From Halichondria panicea (Eukaryota > Porifera > Demospongiae > Suberitida > Halichondriidae), in NCBI RefSeq assembly GCF_963675165.1, contig NC_087387.1:1718501-1782500 (forward strand): a DNA stretch of 64,000 bases, in the 5' to 3' direction. Under the pieces are notes generated by a model. That model had not been told where the DNA came from. It saw only the letters and a program-made list of their open reading frames with translations, and made no database searches. Below are positions 11,950-25,200 of the stretch, one piece after another. The translations under genes and the position numbers were made by a program. How positions within the stretch are numbered: the first letter of the stretch is position 1; each line of letters opens with the position of its first letter.

Positions 11950-13187
11950 CAGTGCAACAACCAAAGAGAGTAGATTTTTTTTTATATTATTATTTTTCAT
12001 ATTTTGTGGCATATCTTCTGAAGTAAAGGTGATATGATCTATTTGAGTGCAGGTACTTAAAGTTCAACTATTGGCGCTTCCATTGGACCACCACCTGTTA
12101 CATTATATGACATCATCACTATGAAATGGCTGTCTAAAGATGTGTACCTCCGAAAATATGTTAGGAATAGAAGTAGCTTATTTGTTTGAGTTAAGATCTG
12201 AAATTTGTTGTGTATGTACCTGAGTATATTGCTCATCTTTTGAGCTTCAACGGAAGTCTGGGCTACTAGTAAGTTCTGAGAAATACTGCATTTTGTTGTT
12301 TTTTGGTGGCAAATATGTTAGGAATACAACTTTTGATTTTATGCTAGTTAAGGTCTGATTTTTGAGAAGGATGTACTACAATAGTGTAAAATTCATTTGC
12401 ACTAACTTACAGGAGCTAGACAAGTCTCTTCTTTGCTAGAGCGGCCCTTCTTGTCAAAAATGGTGATTTTGCTCCGTTTTGCTACTTTTGCTGACGTATG
12501 CAATGATATTCATTGATTTGTGACATCACAAATCATCTTGTTGTTATTTGCTACATCCAAAGGTCATGCGATGTCTACTTGCAAATGCACAGTTGGTGTT
12601 GGTCATTCTGTGTCACAGGGGCGTGGCAAATGAGCCTTATACGTAGGCAAATCGCCCCAAAAGTCATAAAAAGCACTGTTTTTGACAAGATGGGCCGCTC
12701 TAGCAAAGAGGCTAGCCTAACTCCTGTAAATTAGTACAGATGAAAAGTACACTATTGTAGTACATGCTGCTCAAAAATCAGACCTTAACTAATATAAAAT
12801 CGAAAGTTGTATTCCTAACATATTTGCCACCAAAAAACAACAAAATGCAGTATTTCTCAGAACTTACTAGTAGCCCAGACTTCCGTTGAAGCTCAAAGGA
12901 TGAGCAATATACTCAGGTACATGCACAACAAATTTCAGATCTTAACTCAACAAAATAAACTACTTCTATTCCTAACATATTTTCGGAAGTACACATCTTC
13001 AGACAGCCATTTTATACTGATGATGTCATGTGATGTAACAGGTGGTGGTCCAATGGAAGCGCCAATAGTTGAACTTTAAGTACCTGCACTCAAATAGATC
13101 ATATCACTTTTACTTTAAAAGATATGCCACAAAATGTAAAAAATGTGTACCAAAAAAAAAAATCTACTCTCTTTGGTTGTTGCACTG
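11950..13187. mobile_element. 1.24 kb Tc1/mariner-type fold-back element
   Basis: It begins CAGTGCAACAACCAAAGAGA and ends with the reverse complement, flanked by TA on each side (11948-11949 and 13188-13189). The two arms are each about 500 bp, roughly nine-tenths identical by eye, around a unique centre of about 200 bp (about 12470-12670). CAGT ends and a TA target fit the Tc1/mariner superfamily. No transposase frame is present, so it is non-autonomous. It fills most of the spacer between TRIM-B and ORC4. Confidence 0.85.
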
Positions 13188-13429
13188 TATATATAGTTCG
13201 GGATACGCTCATGACTTATTGCACTCCGCCTACACACTTCTACTTCCCCTCTCCGAGAAAAATAGGCGGGGCTGGTTTGCAGATCTAGCTAGCTAGCTCC
13301 AGAGCTCTCTGAGCACCACTTAATTAATATTGACAGTGTTGAAGCAAATCAAGATATGGATTGCAATCACAATAATTATTGTGGGAATGATAAGCAATCG
13401 AGGTCACAACCAAAATCAACAAATACACA

Positions 13430-16400
13430 CTAAGCTATTCCAGTAGTTTTCCCCCATCTCTGCACATCAGTGGGGCAGTTAGGATAGCTCTGTATGGCTT
13501 CTTTAAACTGATCCTCTCCCAGCGTCAACACAACGGACTGGTACTCTTTCATCACCTTGTTGCCATGACTACGAGTAGTGGGCAGCCCGCCAGAGTCGGC
13601 CGGACACACCAACTCGAGAGCAATCAAGTGTTCAAACGCCTGTAGGGGATAATGGGACCATGTCACTAATTCATTCCCCTAATAATCTCACTTTCAGAGC
13701 CACTGGTTTGCCAAAGAATTCAACAGAATGAGACCTTTGAGTGAACTTCTTGTACTCTGCAAAATACGTACATATTTTAAGCACATTAATTATTACCGTC
13801 TATATAATTATATGATGCTATTGAATACCATTTGCAAAATAAATGTCTATAAAGTGTACACATTGACTCAGTGTGCAGCTGTGTCCATGCCTGAGTAACT
13901 CACCGCTATAGACCATCTCAAAGTTGAAGGGTTCATCTTCTGAGATGTCTTGAACGTGCTTCATGGCTATCACCAGACATAGCTCCAGGACAGAGATACC
14001 ACACAAAATGGCTGACACTGCCTCCTTCTCCAACAGCTTAAGGGAGAAGACAAAGTCCGTGGGGCGGAGGAACGTGTCTCTCAGACCAAGACGACAAATT
14101 GGGACCGTCTGGAATAAAAGAGGAAGAGTTATTAAGAAACTGTGCATAACAAACGCGCAGTCAGTAATTGAAGTGGGACTAAAAATTTTAAGTTGTTAGT
14201 AAAAGTAAAATAAATTACTTTTACTAACAACTTGCATTCATCCAGACTGGTGTTACGTATATAACTATGGTAAGTGGAACACTAAACTGGCCTTGGCCAA
14301 TACAATAAATACACAAACGTAGACCCCTAAATATCACGAAGGGGTGGTAATGGTGGATCATACGGTAGGGGAGGTGTGGTCTTACCAGGAGGTTAATAAG
14401 AGAGCCAACGTCGGGAGAGAAACGATAGACCCTCTGCAAACTGTCCCTCACCCGAGCGTCCTCGCTCAACTCCTATACACAATAGATACAAACTCAGAAT
14501 GCTAGACCATTAAAGCTGACACGTCACCAGTATGTGTGGATATAGTACAATTATCGTACAACTGGAAAATTTGACAGATATTATATTTGGCGAATGAGCT
14601 ATTTGAATGGACCCTGACGTTTTTTATTTGGCCTCTCAGACGTGGCTACTGCTGCAATGATGTATAGTTAACGTTGTATCTACCAGAAAACATAAATTTG
14701 ACTGTTTTAATATTGGAGATCTTCTGTAAAATCCGCCAAATACGGTAGATCTCGTATTGACTTACTAAAATGTCAGTACAAGCTACAAGTCAAGTTTCCA
14801 ATTCCAATTCTAATGCAATGTGTAAGTGCAGTTGCATATCTTTACCAACATGTATCTGTACGCACAAGGATACCTTGACGTGTGTATTCCACTTGTCTCT
14901 GTACTTCCGATCAGGGAACTTGTCCGGTAGTGTTAGCAGAGAACAGAACAGTTGAATGTACTGCTCAAACGTGTGCTCGTTGAAAAGAGTGAGTTGTGTG
15001 TGTGAGAAACGTGACTTTACCCTCTTCTCCAGTAGCTCTACGGCATCCTGTGTGTAAGGGGGAGGGGATTAACTGTGGGGGGGGGAGTATAAAGGGATGA
15101 CTTACTAATTTTGGTGCAGTATGCATGACAGTATGTACGCGTGATTAACATACACAGTACGTTTGTTCAATTTGAATAGTGCGTGGTCATTTGAAATAAT
15201 ATAGCGGTACAACTCTGGTAAGAAAAACACAAGTCTCTATATTTTGTTAAAAGTGATGACTGTGTGTGTGTGGGGTGTTGGTATGGAATGGAACCTAGTA
15301 TGGCTGTGTGTGTGTGTGTGTGTGTGTGGTGTTGGTATGAAATGGAACCTAGTATGGCTGTGTGTGTGTGGGGTGTTGGTATGGAATGGAATGGAACCAC
15401 TCACCAGTCTACAGGTGAGGCCAACCACGGCAAGAGGTGTGCTCCGAGACTGAGCAATGTCAAACAGGTTGTAGAGAAGCATCTGATTCTTGTGATGAGT
15501 GAAGAGGTCAAAGTTGTCCAATACGACGACCACACTCTGCTTGCTGTCATCACCTGCAAACGGGACAAAAACAAAATCGATGGTAGACATCTGTGATCTT
15601 AAATTAGCATGCCACATAATTATCGTAACAAAGCTACTAACATAAAACCGTAATTTATCGGACACTTCCGAAATCTTTTCTGGGAAATGTTTGTTGTTCT
15701 AATATTCAATGTCCGGACAATACTTGAAAGGTGGAGCAACGTGCTAGCAAGAGTTCTGGATTACTACTTGTTAGATAGCTACTGCAACTGTTCAGTCGGA
15801 CACTGTACTTTAGCTAGCATCTCATGCAGCTGCATGCCTGTTCTACCAGATATCTTATGTGCGCTAGATGCTATTATACGCGGACAATTTTTCTTATTTT
15901 GAAAGATGAATAAGGACATAATAATATACGGTATTGCTGTGTGTGTGTGTGGTGTTAGTATAATTATGCATCCCCGGTTTGATAAACTTTCGGGGAAATA
16001 TTTACTGTTTTCTAATCAGCACTAATTTAGAGCAGCTGGAAGTACAGCATTGTCAGCATTATTGTTAATAATTTATTTGTGCCCGAAGGCAATAGTGGAG
16101 CAAAATTAAAATATCCGGCATCAAAACTAAACATTGTAAGCATTAAACTTTTGGGTACTAAATTTAGTTTATATTTCATGCTCTGTACAGTCAGACTGAC
16201 ATTCAGACACTGGCTACTTTTTAAGCAATCTTCTGTATTATTTTTTCAACACATACAAAATACCTTCTCGCAGAGCTTGCAGAAGGAACTCCAAGAGTCC
16301 AGAGAAAGAGAGCTGCATGTGAATGTATTATTTTTGATACAAAGTTTGAAATTAAATCATAAGTTTAATTGATTCGAGCCCAGGCATTTAACAACTGTAA

Positions 16401-17169
16401 ACTAGTTCTTTGCACCAAAACAGGCAAAGGTATGTTATCATCACTAAGGTGATAGCTTACCGTGATCTTGTCTCCGAAATCCTCTTTTACGTCCAGCTGT
16501 TTGACTATCTCTAGTAAAGCCAGCCGATCGTCAGTGTGGACCAAACCTAAAGAGAATGAAATTATGAGACTATTCTTCCACACTAAAGCCTATTTGAGCC
16601 TTGAGTGTTAATAAGCGCTCATAACACATACTAGAGGACCAGTAATCACTAAATTGCACACTCTTGAAATGGTAGTAGTGCCTTGTGTTCACTCACCATT
16701 GAGGTGAACAGTGATGAAGTTCCCTTTGCACTGTGCATGGCTACTCACTTTCTTCAAGGCTTGTTCCAATACCTGGGAACAATACAAAAGTGTATGTTCA
16801 CATTATCCATTCCACTTATTCACAGATACTAGGTTAATACACTGTGTTACATGTGTATGGGGATATACAATAGGTGCATTCACCTACCCAAGTCTTTCCA
16901 CTTCCCCTGGGGCCAATTACAAGTAGGGAATTCCCCTCTCCACGACTGACTGTCCTCTGTAGCAGCTCCTGGAGCTCCCTGTGCACATTGAAAGTGAAAC
17001 AATCAACGTAACAGCTAAGAAATACTTAAGGATTTTCGTGCCTGATTGCTTTAGATTGTTGATCAAGGAGACCGTCTCCTCCGTGCAACGATACACCATT
17101 GTTCACCCCAAACAACCTCTCTCTAAGCACATCCCCTGCTCTCCTCGCTGTCTCGCTACTGAATGCCAT
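13430..17169 (-). CDS. ORC4: Origin recognition complex subunit 4
   Basis: ORC4 is an AAA+ subunit of the complex that marks replication origins and loads MCM helicases in the nucleus. Eleven exons (5' to 3'): 17107-17169, 16888-16974, 16697-16772, 16461-16546, 16264-16312, 15405-15553, 14874-15047, 14386-14472, 13904-14108, 13692-13756 and 13430-13639. They sum to 416 aa against about 436 in human. Motifs: Walker A GPRGSGKT in exon 2; Walker B region [11 protein letters not shown] and sensor GLTCRL in exon 6; [12 protein letters not shown] in exon 7; [11 protein letters not shown] followed by [10 protein letters not shown]-type sequence in exon 9; C-terminal [11 protein letters not shown]. 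The start is the ATG giving [12 protein letters not shown], ahead of VLRERLFG, which aligns with the human N-terminus. The exon 1/2 junction is the least certain. Confidence 0.93.
14190..14233. repeat. 19-bp perfect hairpin in an ORC4 intron
   Basis: 14190-14208 (AAGTTGTTAGTAAAAGTAA) is the exact reverse complement of 14215-14233, with a 6-nt loop. It sits between ORC4 exons 8 and 9. AT-rich; probably the core of a small degraded inverted-repeat element. Confidence 0.85.
15262..15400. repeat. Compound GT minisatellite in an ORC4 intron
   Basis: About three tandem units of a GT-rich tract followed by GTTGGTATGGAATGGAACC. Unit length varies with the (GT)n part. It lies against the donor site of ORC4 exon 6. 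The open frames on both strands here come from the repeat and are not genes. Confidence 0.85.
15648..15931. mobile_element. MITE with CCGTA-type ends (ORC4 intron)
   Basis: The ends read CCGTAATTTATCGGAC and, inverted, TATACGG. The interior resembles the element at 59312-59704 (phrases such as GTTGTTCTAATATTCAATG and CGGACAATAC). The right end is followed by TA. No coding capacity. Confidence 0.65.
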
Positions 17170-17873
17170 TTATCCCATTTGGTGCACGGTCCACCTGGAG
17201 CAAAACAAAACAAATATTCAATGCTAGGTACTAGGTAATAATACACACACTTTGTATACACACCATTCAGAACAAAGAAGAAGCTCACATGGTTTTACCG
17301 TACCCGCTCACGTGCCGACAAACAAAGAGGGGCCTGCGCGAAAAGCTTGTGCAATAATGAACATTGTCTGTACTGAGTGCGGTCATATTGTTTATTGTCC
17401 AAGTAGGTGGAGTTAGTAGCATTGCGCTGTACAGACAAGTACTGCACTGTGTATGGGGCCGGCGCATGAATGCAGTGCATTCTGCATTGATTGTTCCTGT
17501 GTGACCTTGTGCAAGCTGACGGGTGGATCCTAGAAGCAGTGCTTTAGTTGCAGTCCTTGAGCAAATTGACAGATAACTCAGTCAGTTGCTCATCAAGATC
17601 CACTTCTACTTCCTTCCATTTGCTGTACTGCTGATACAAGCTAGTGGAAAGGTATGTATATCTATATTATAGATCTATCTAGCTAGCTGCAATCAGGTTG
17701 CATACACACTAGCAAGCAATTTGGTTTGACTGATAGCTAGTGATGAAGTAATCTACAGATGTGTGCTACTTATGAGCTAGCTGTCAGCTAGCTTAGAGTA
17801 TCTATGAACATTAGAAAAATTGTCTACAATAAGTTCAACTTCCTCGGCCATCTATCTTTGCACAGGCCAAGTG
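17170..17873. promoter_or_regulatory. Divergent spacer between ORC4 and the collagen gene
   Basis: The 704 bp between the ORC4 ATG and the collagen ATG on opposite strands must hold both 5' UTRs and promoters. I see no confident TATA box or other element that I could assign. Nothing else is recognised here. Confidence 0.5.
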
Positions 17874-19246
17874 ATGAAGACTTTATTATTACTATCACTG
17901 GTGTGTATAGCACTGGTCAGTGCACAAGTAGGACCTCAAGGTCCACAAGGTCAGAAAGGAGAAGCCGGTATCGCAGGATCACCAGGAGCTCCCGGCACAT
18001 GTAGTGGATCGTGCAGTGGTGGTGGAGATTCAGTACGTATTTTGTAGTTTTCCAAAGTATATATTTTGGCATGCTTAGTGTGGCCTACATGTATTCACGC
18101 ACTAGTGTCATTGGCTGGTTAATATAATTATAGAAAGCTGGAGGTGGTGGTGGAGTAGGAGTTCAGGGCCCACAAGGACCACCTGGACCACCTGGACCAT
18201 CAGGAAACAGTGGACCACCTGTACGTTGACAATGGCTTTCAAAGTTACAATTGTACCAATTTTGTACTGATAGGGCTCAAGAGGAAACGAGGGACAAATT
18301 GGAGTATCTGGCCCAAGAGGAGCCCAGGGACCAGCTGGACCACGTGGAGCTATTGGATTGCCTGGAAGCAACGGAGCTGATGTAAGTTAGCTTGTATTTA
18401 GCTCGTATTAGCTCGTTAAATGCTTGTATACATTTACAAGAACTTTGAGGTTGTTCACCACCCAGGGAGATGACGGTGATTCCGGCAAGCCTGGAGAGCC
18501 TGGACCCCCCGGACCCTCTGGACCCCAAGGATTCCAAGGACAAGTCGGGTCACAAGGACTTAAAGGACCAGCTGTAAGATGTGAACAAATACTGTATGTA
18601 TATACTTCAAAGTTTCTGCACAGTTATTTAAACTCTGTATCGCTAAGTTTCTGCACAGTTATTTAAACTCTCTGTATCGCTGTGCAGGGAGAGCCAGGAC
18701 CTGCTGGTAACAATGGCCGAGCAGGCTCAACTGGAGAGAAAGGACCCGGTGGAGATCCTGGTGGCCCCGGAGCTTCTGGTCTACCTGGACCCCCTGGTAG
18801 TAGAGGAGAGAGAGGTCTACAAGGCGAACCTGGTAATGATGGAAGAGCTGGAGTCGATGGATTGAGAGGATCTGCTGGTGAGTACGAAGATCATTCATTT
18901 AGCAGCTCATAACTATACTGTCTTTAACAAAACTTGAGTTCCCTATCTCTCTCCTTAGGCTCCTCTGGTCCACAAGGAAAGGATGGAGTGCCTGGACTAC
19001 CTGGAAGAACTGGGTCTAAGGGAGAGTCTGGACAGAACGGAGCAAACGGTGCAGCTGGTGCCCGTGGAGAGCAAGGAGACCTGGGAGACAGAGGAGCTAC
19101 TGGAGCCACTGGAGCTCAAGGGCAAAAAGGTATGTACAAATATGAAGAAGTAATGTACTTCAGATTCATAATTATGCCTCGGTGCGCATGCGCAAGCGAG
19201 GTATACAGTAGTGTGTGTGTGTGTGTGTGTGTAGACCGCTACACAG

Positions 19247-19289
<43 letters not shown>

Positions 19290-22200
19290 CCGCTACAGCT
19301 GCTCAAGGATGAATCAAGTGCAAGTAAGAGTTTCTATAGGCTTCTAGTCATGTTTACTTAGATTTTAATTCATGGATTTGCAAAATAATGCTTCGTTCTC
19401 GAGTTATGCCTAGTTTTGCTTACTTGGAATGCCATTGCAGCCTTTTCAGAAGAGTCCGTAGCAAAACTTGTTCACCGAGTGTTGCAGCTACCAATAGCTA
19501 GCATTCTAGTGAAGAGCTAACTACTAAGTAGAGTAGTAAGACTGAGCAGAGAGCTGCAAGGCTCTGCTGACTTGCAGCCATTAATTTTAGACTTGAACTT
19601 TTGGCATCGATCGTTTTTAAAAACAATCATGGTCGATCATTACCCACTATTTGGCATGCAATCATGATAATCATAATCAATGTGTGTATAAAAGCTAGCT
19701 ATTAGTAGCTTTATGTTATGTAGCTTTGGCACCTCCACCGAGGCATCAGCACCCGTGGTGCTTTCATTATACATTGTGACTGTTCACAGGATCAAATGGA
19801 GAGGTTGGATCATCTGGACCACCCGGACCTTCCGGAAGCACAGGGCCAAGTGGTATCCCTGGAATAACTGGACAAGCTGGAGCTCAGGGACCCCCTGGAG
19901 TGAATGGCCCTAAGGGAGACTCAGGAGTGCAAGGAACACCAGGCAAGTATATCAATAAACTTTTGTAGGGGAATTTTTTTGCATGTGACTAATAATTTTA
20001 TGTAATTTCTCACAGGTCCTTCTGGTCGTCAAGGCGATTCTGGTCCGACTGGAATTCAAGGAGCCCCTGGCCCCGCAGGCAATGACGGTAGAACTGGCAA
20101 GAGAGGTCGAACCGGAGACAAGGGAGTGACTGGAGATCGTGGTGCCCAGGGATCTAGGGTGAGTTGCTTGTGTATTATAATCTTCAGCACTAGTATTTGT
20201 GCAGAGGATGTATGCAGACAAGTACTCATTCTGGAATTTTCAATGATACGTATAGGTGCATGTAGCATGCATGCATGGAGAGGGAATCTGAATTCAGTGA
20301 CTGCATGTAAAATTAGTTGAATTGCATTGTGAACACTGTTTTTTTTGTTCGATCTCAGGGTCTCCCCGGCGAGAGAGGATCAAACGGAATCCCTGGCCAG
20401 CGCGGATCAACTGGAGAACAGGGAGGTCCTGGAGAAGCGGGAGCACGTGGACCAGGAGGAACCAGAGTAAGCCTTTCCTCTATTTAATTGTATACTCGTT
20501 TTTATACTCTCCTAAAATTCTTTTGATAGTTGTGAGGATTAATTTTCTTGTGCATTTTTTTTTATTTGCTGTTAGATCAGTGAATTTATACTTTGATGGG
20601 AATATATGCAGTAGAGTTTGTGATTAGTAAACTATAAACTACTTCCCTTCATAGGGTCCTTCTGGACCTCAAGGATCTCCCGGCCCTAGCGGACAAAGGG
20701 GACAGGCTGGATCTGATGGATTACCTGGCGCAGGTGGACAGGATGGACAAGACGGAACACCAGGACGTGACGGCATCCCCGGACAACCCGGGCTGTCTGT
20801 AAGTATCAGTAGAATCATCATATTTGTATGCACCACCACTCAGAATTCGTTTTACCACGATAAACATCACGCATACATGCCAAATACCAGTATGTAGCAA
20901 AGAATACATGCACATGCTAATGATTCATGGTTGCAGGGCGAGAGAGGACCTATTGGTCTACAAGGTGCAACCGGGAGTCCAGGAGAGGCTGGTCCTCAAG
21001 GAGATATTGGTGCATCTGGAGGCCCTGGTGCCCCGGGACCCGCTGGACCTGTTGGAGGGATTGGAATCACTGGTGAACCTGGAACACGTGGAGATGGAGG
21101 AGGCCCTGGTCCTAGAGGAGATCAAGGACCACAGGGTGGCAATGGAGTCGACGGACGACCAGGAGCATCTGGTGCATCTGGACCACCCGGACCATCAGGA
21201 CCACTTGTGAGTTTTATAGAGTAAAATATGTTTTCAAGCTGACAATGTGTGTGTGGGTGGTATAATATCAGTCTAAAGCAAAGTTGATTCCCGAAATAAG
21301 TGTTAAAAAGTTCTGGTACATAAATATGTGGTAGTTGTGCCAAGTCTTGCCCATTCAAAAAGAGCCTAATATATGCATGATAGTAGCTAGGTGCATATGC
21401 ACCAGTTAATTATTATTCAATGCTGCGTGCAATGTGTTGTGCAGGGACCACCCGGATCTCGTGGAGCTCAGGGAGCCACTGGACCCCCTGGTAATACTGG
21501 TGGAACAGGAGATACTGGACCAACAGGACCTCAGGTAAAAGACGATTGATGGAACTTTAATAGTCATACTGTATAGCGGGTTATTTTTGTATCGTGGAAA
21601 TTTTCGTATTTTTCGTATCAGTAGAGCATCAACACTGCGAAATTGTTCTGGCAAAATAGGTTCAACGCATTATCCTAAGCTGTTACAAATATTAAATTGA
21701 AGTTTACACCAACGAAAATTACCCGCTACAGTTTATATATTATTATGCACATTCGATTACCCATTGCCCCTTGATTGTAACAAGTCTTACAGTGCCATGT
21801 GTGGGGTAATCTTTTATTGGCAAGCAGAGCTTTTTGAAGTGTACATAATTATGTAGTTCATTGTACGTCTTGTTTTTGCTCATAGGGACCAACTGGACCA
21901 CGTGGTGGGGATGGAGACGATGGAACCAATGGTCAGCCTGGAGCTGATGGAGTTAACGGAAACGAGGGACCACCTGGTATCCCTGGACCTCTCGGACCCA
22001 ACGGACCTGCTGGTCGTCCCGGTAATGACGGACTCGTTGGAGGACCAGTAAGTTGGCTTGCATTAGGATTCGTTGATCGTAATAATTATTACCATTAACT
22101 TTATCAAAGATTATAACTTTTTCGTGTAATAATAATAATACTTGAATATCTCTATCCAGGGTAGCCAAGGACCCCGTGGTGGTCCTGGATCTCCTGGAGA

Positions 22201-25200
22201 ACCTGGCGGCCCTGGACCGTCTGGACCTCCCGGACCAACTGGACAAGATGGAGGTGCTGGACCCGGTGTAAGCTACTGACAGTTACTGCTTAATCCATGT
22301 GTAGTCTATTGTCTATTACTATCTTATTTATAATACTTGCATGTTATTGTGCTATGTTCAACTCGCTCAACTAAAATTCTACTCCCCGCCATATAGGGTA
22401 ATGATGGCAAAGATGGCAACCCTGGAATTTCTGGCCAACAGGGTCCCCCTGGCCCACTCGGCCCACCTGGCTCTGCTGGTTTAACGGGCCCACAAGGACC
22501 TCAGGGATCCACTGGCCCTGGTGGAGCTAGAGGAGCAATTGGATTACCTGGTGTGCAGGGAACCCCTGGTGGAGACGGACAGGATGGAAGTATTGGTAAT
22601 CCAGGACCTGGTGGAGCACAAGGACAGAAGGGAGAAGTAGGAGAAGCTGGTGCAACAGGAGGACAGGTATGAGATGAATGTGAAAATGAAAAATAGTTAT
22701 TTGTATTGTCCGGGATTTCCTAGTTTCAAAAGCTTGTATTGCATTACTATAAATATACGCTAGTACAATATGAACTGTTCACTGGGAAAGTTTCTTTATA
22801 CTGTAAATATGTACAATATGTTATAATTTTTATCAAACCAGGGTGCACGGGGTTTCAGTGGACAATCAGGAGGTCAAGGACCCCCTGGACCACAAGTGAG
22901 CACGCATTAACTTGTACACGACACTATAATATTGCATGCTGTGTCAAGCTAGTACTGAATGTATCCAATTTCATTGTTGCCTTGTCCAATGGGTTAATGG
23001 CAATATAACATTTAACTCTATTCCCCTATTCATATAGGGACCTGCTGGTATCCAAGGAGAACGTGGTGAGGGAGGACCTGCGGGTCCTGAGGGACCAGTT
23101 GGACAAGGAGGTGATTCAGGAACCCCTGGACAACGAGGACCTTCAGTAAGACACACTCACACTTTGTGTTCTGTTATACTTTAATAATAAATTAATATTG
23201 ATGATAAACACATGTGGTACTGCATGCTGTTATGTATTGGGTTTACATGTGCTTATATTTCCGCCTACTCTCCACCATAATTATAATCAGTTTACCACTG
23301 CACTGGCCTTTATTGGTTACCTGTTGTTTAAGCAGTTGATATTTTTTATTATATTAATAGGGAGCTCCTGGTATTGCTGGAGGCCCAGGTGGCCGTGGAG
23401 ACAAGGGAGATAGTGGAGACAGAGGACTTGGCGGACCTGTTGGACCACCCGGAAATGACGGAATCCCCGTGAGTAATACATTCTACCAGTAATGCACGCA
23501 TATTGCTTAAGATAGGTGTTCAGTGTATTCTTAGCCAAATATACTTGATACTGTTGTTTTGTCTGCTTTCAGGGCGCTCAAGGTGCCCGTGGTAATGATG
23601 GTGGCCCAGGACCTGCTGGAGCAACTGGTCCACAGGGAGAGCAAGGAGCACGCGGAGACACCGGAGCCCCTGGACCTTCAGTGAGTAAAATCCCTTGCAT
23701 GTAGCTAGTAGGAAATAAATCATAGCTACAAATGTCATTTGGGTAAACAATTTTGTTTTTGCTGACTCCTATTTACTCTACTAAATTTAGGGCCCAGGTG
23801 GTCCAACTGGTAACCCCGGTCTTTCTGGTTCTGACGGACAAAATGGCGGTCCTGGTGTCTCCGGACAAGATGGTACTCCTGGTGCTCGTGGAAACGACGG
23901 AGGTGCTGGCCCATCTGGCCCATCTGGCCCCGCTGGCCCACCTGGTAGTCCCGGTCTGAATGGTCCAACTGGAAGTCCAGGCCCCTCTGGTCCAACTGGA
24001 TCCAAGGGAGATAGTGGATCAACTGGAAGTCCCGGACCGTCTGGTGCCCGTGGAGAGAGAGGACCTGGTGGAGAGACTGGATCTATTGGAGGTCGTGGAC
24101 AGAAGGGTGAGTGGATGGATTTAATATCCTATAATACTCGCACTATTTCGGGAGTAGATTTAGCCTTCTTCCACCGGATTTGAGTTTCTTCTTTATTACG
24201 TATTAAAAAGAAACATGCAGCTACCACCACATTTTACCAGCTGTATCTTTTCATATCAATCTTCAACTGCCCTCTTCAATCAAGACTGTACATCATTTTA
24301 TTGGAATCCCCCTTTACAGGAGAGAATGGAGACAAGGGATTCACTGGCCGTGCCGGACCCCCTGGTGTTGCCGGAGGGAGGGGAGAATCTGGAGATCGCG
24401 GACCCACAGGAGTCTCCGGTCCACCTGGATCAGCAGGTCGCAACGGAGCTCAGGGCTCCAGTGGTGATTCTGGTCTTCCTGGAGCTAACGGACCTCCCGG
24501 ACCTGCTGGACAGCCCGGTAGCGATGGAAACGATGGAGATAAGGGACACACCGGACCTCGTGGATTGCAGGGACCCCCTGTGAGTTGTGTTAATGCTAGT
24601 TACTACTTATTTTATGCATTTACTGACTTGTTTGCTTTGGTACTAGGGACCTCCCGGATATTGCCAAGGCTGCCAAGTCACCAGCTCTCACCAAAAGTAC
24701 ACCGGAATATTCGCCAACTCCAAGGTTGCCTACGGATCTTTGGAGAATCCAGCTGTTTCCTGCTGGGACCTTTCTCTCGAGTCTGGAAAGGACGACAAGT
24801 TTGAGATCGTCTCCGGTTAGTGGATCATAATCTGACGCTTATCAATTTAATGGGTGTTTTTTTGACGGTTTACTTAACACTTGTCTGTGCTGCAGGAAAA
24901 TCTTACTACATTGATTCCAATGGCGGAAGGATCGATGACGCTATTGAAGTCACTTGTAATCTTATTGACAGCACCTGGTTCACATGCATCAAACCAGCTA
25001 AAATCCAAATTGTAAGTGGAACAATTATATGTATCTGACAAGTTGTATACTATCTCTCTCTCTCTCTTCTTTCAGGATTGCAATTCAAAACTCGAAACAT
25101 CGTGCAAAGACAGTATGTTCACTTACGGACACGATGGCAAAGCCAGTTATCAAATCAACAGCCTGGCCCATAGCAGCAGGCAGGCCACACAGACAGTTCA

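Noticed and set aside
12513-12734. Frame in the centre of the 1.24-kb fold-back element, considered as a transposase
   Set aside because: Only 73 codons, no DDE/D motif or helix-turn-helix, and it runs into the inverted arm.
15167-15665. Overlapping long frames on both strands near the ORC4 exon at 15405-15553
   Set aside because: They arise from the GT minisatellite next to the exon; the real exon is only the [18 protein letters not shown] part on the minus strand.
18659-24022. Several Gly/Pro/Leu-rich frames on the minus strand
   Set aside because: Antisense shadows of collagen Gly-X-Y exons; they have no independent start, domain or splice logic.
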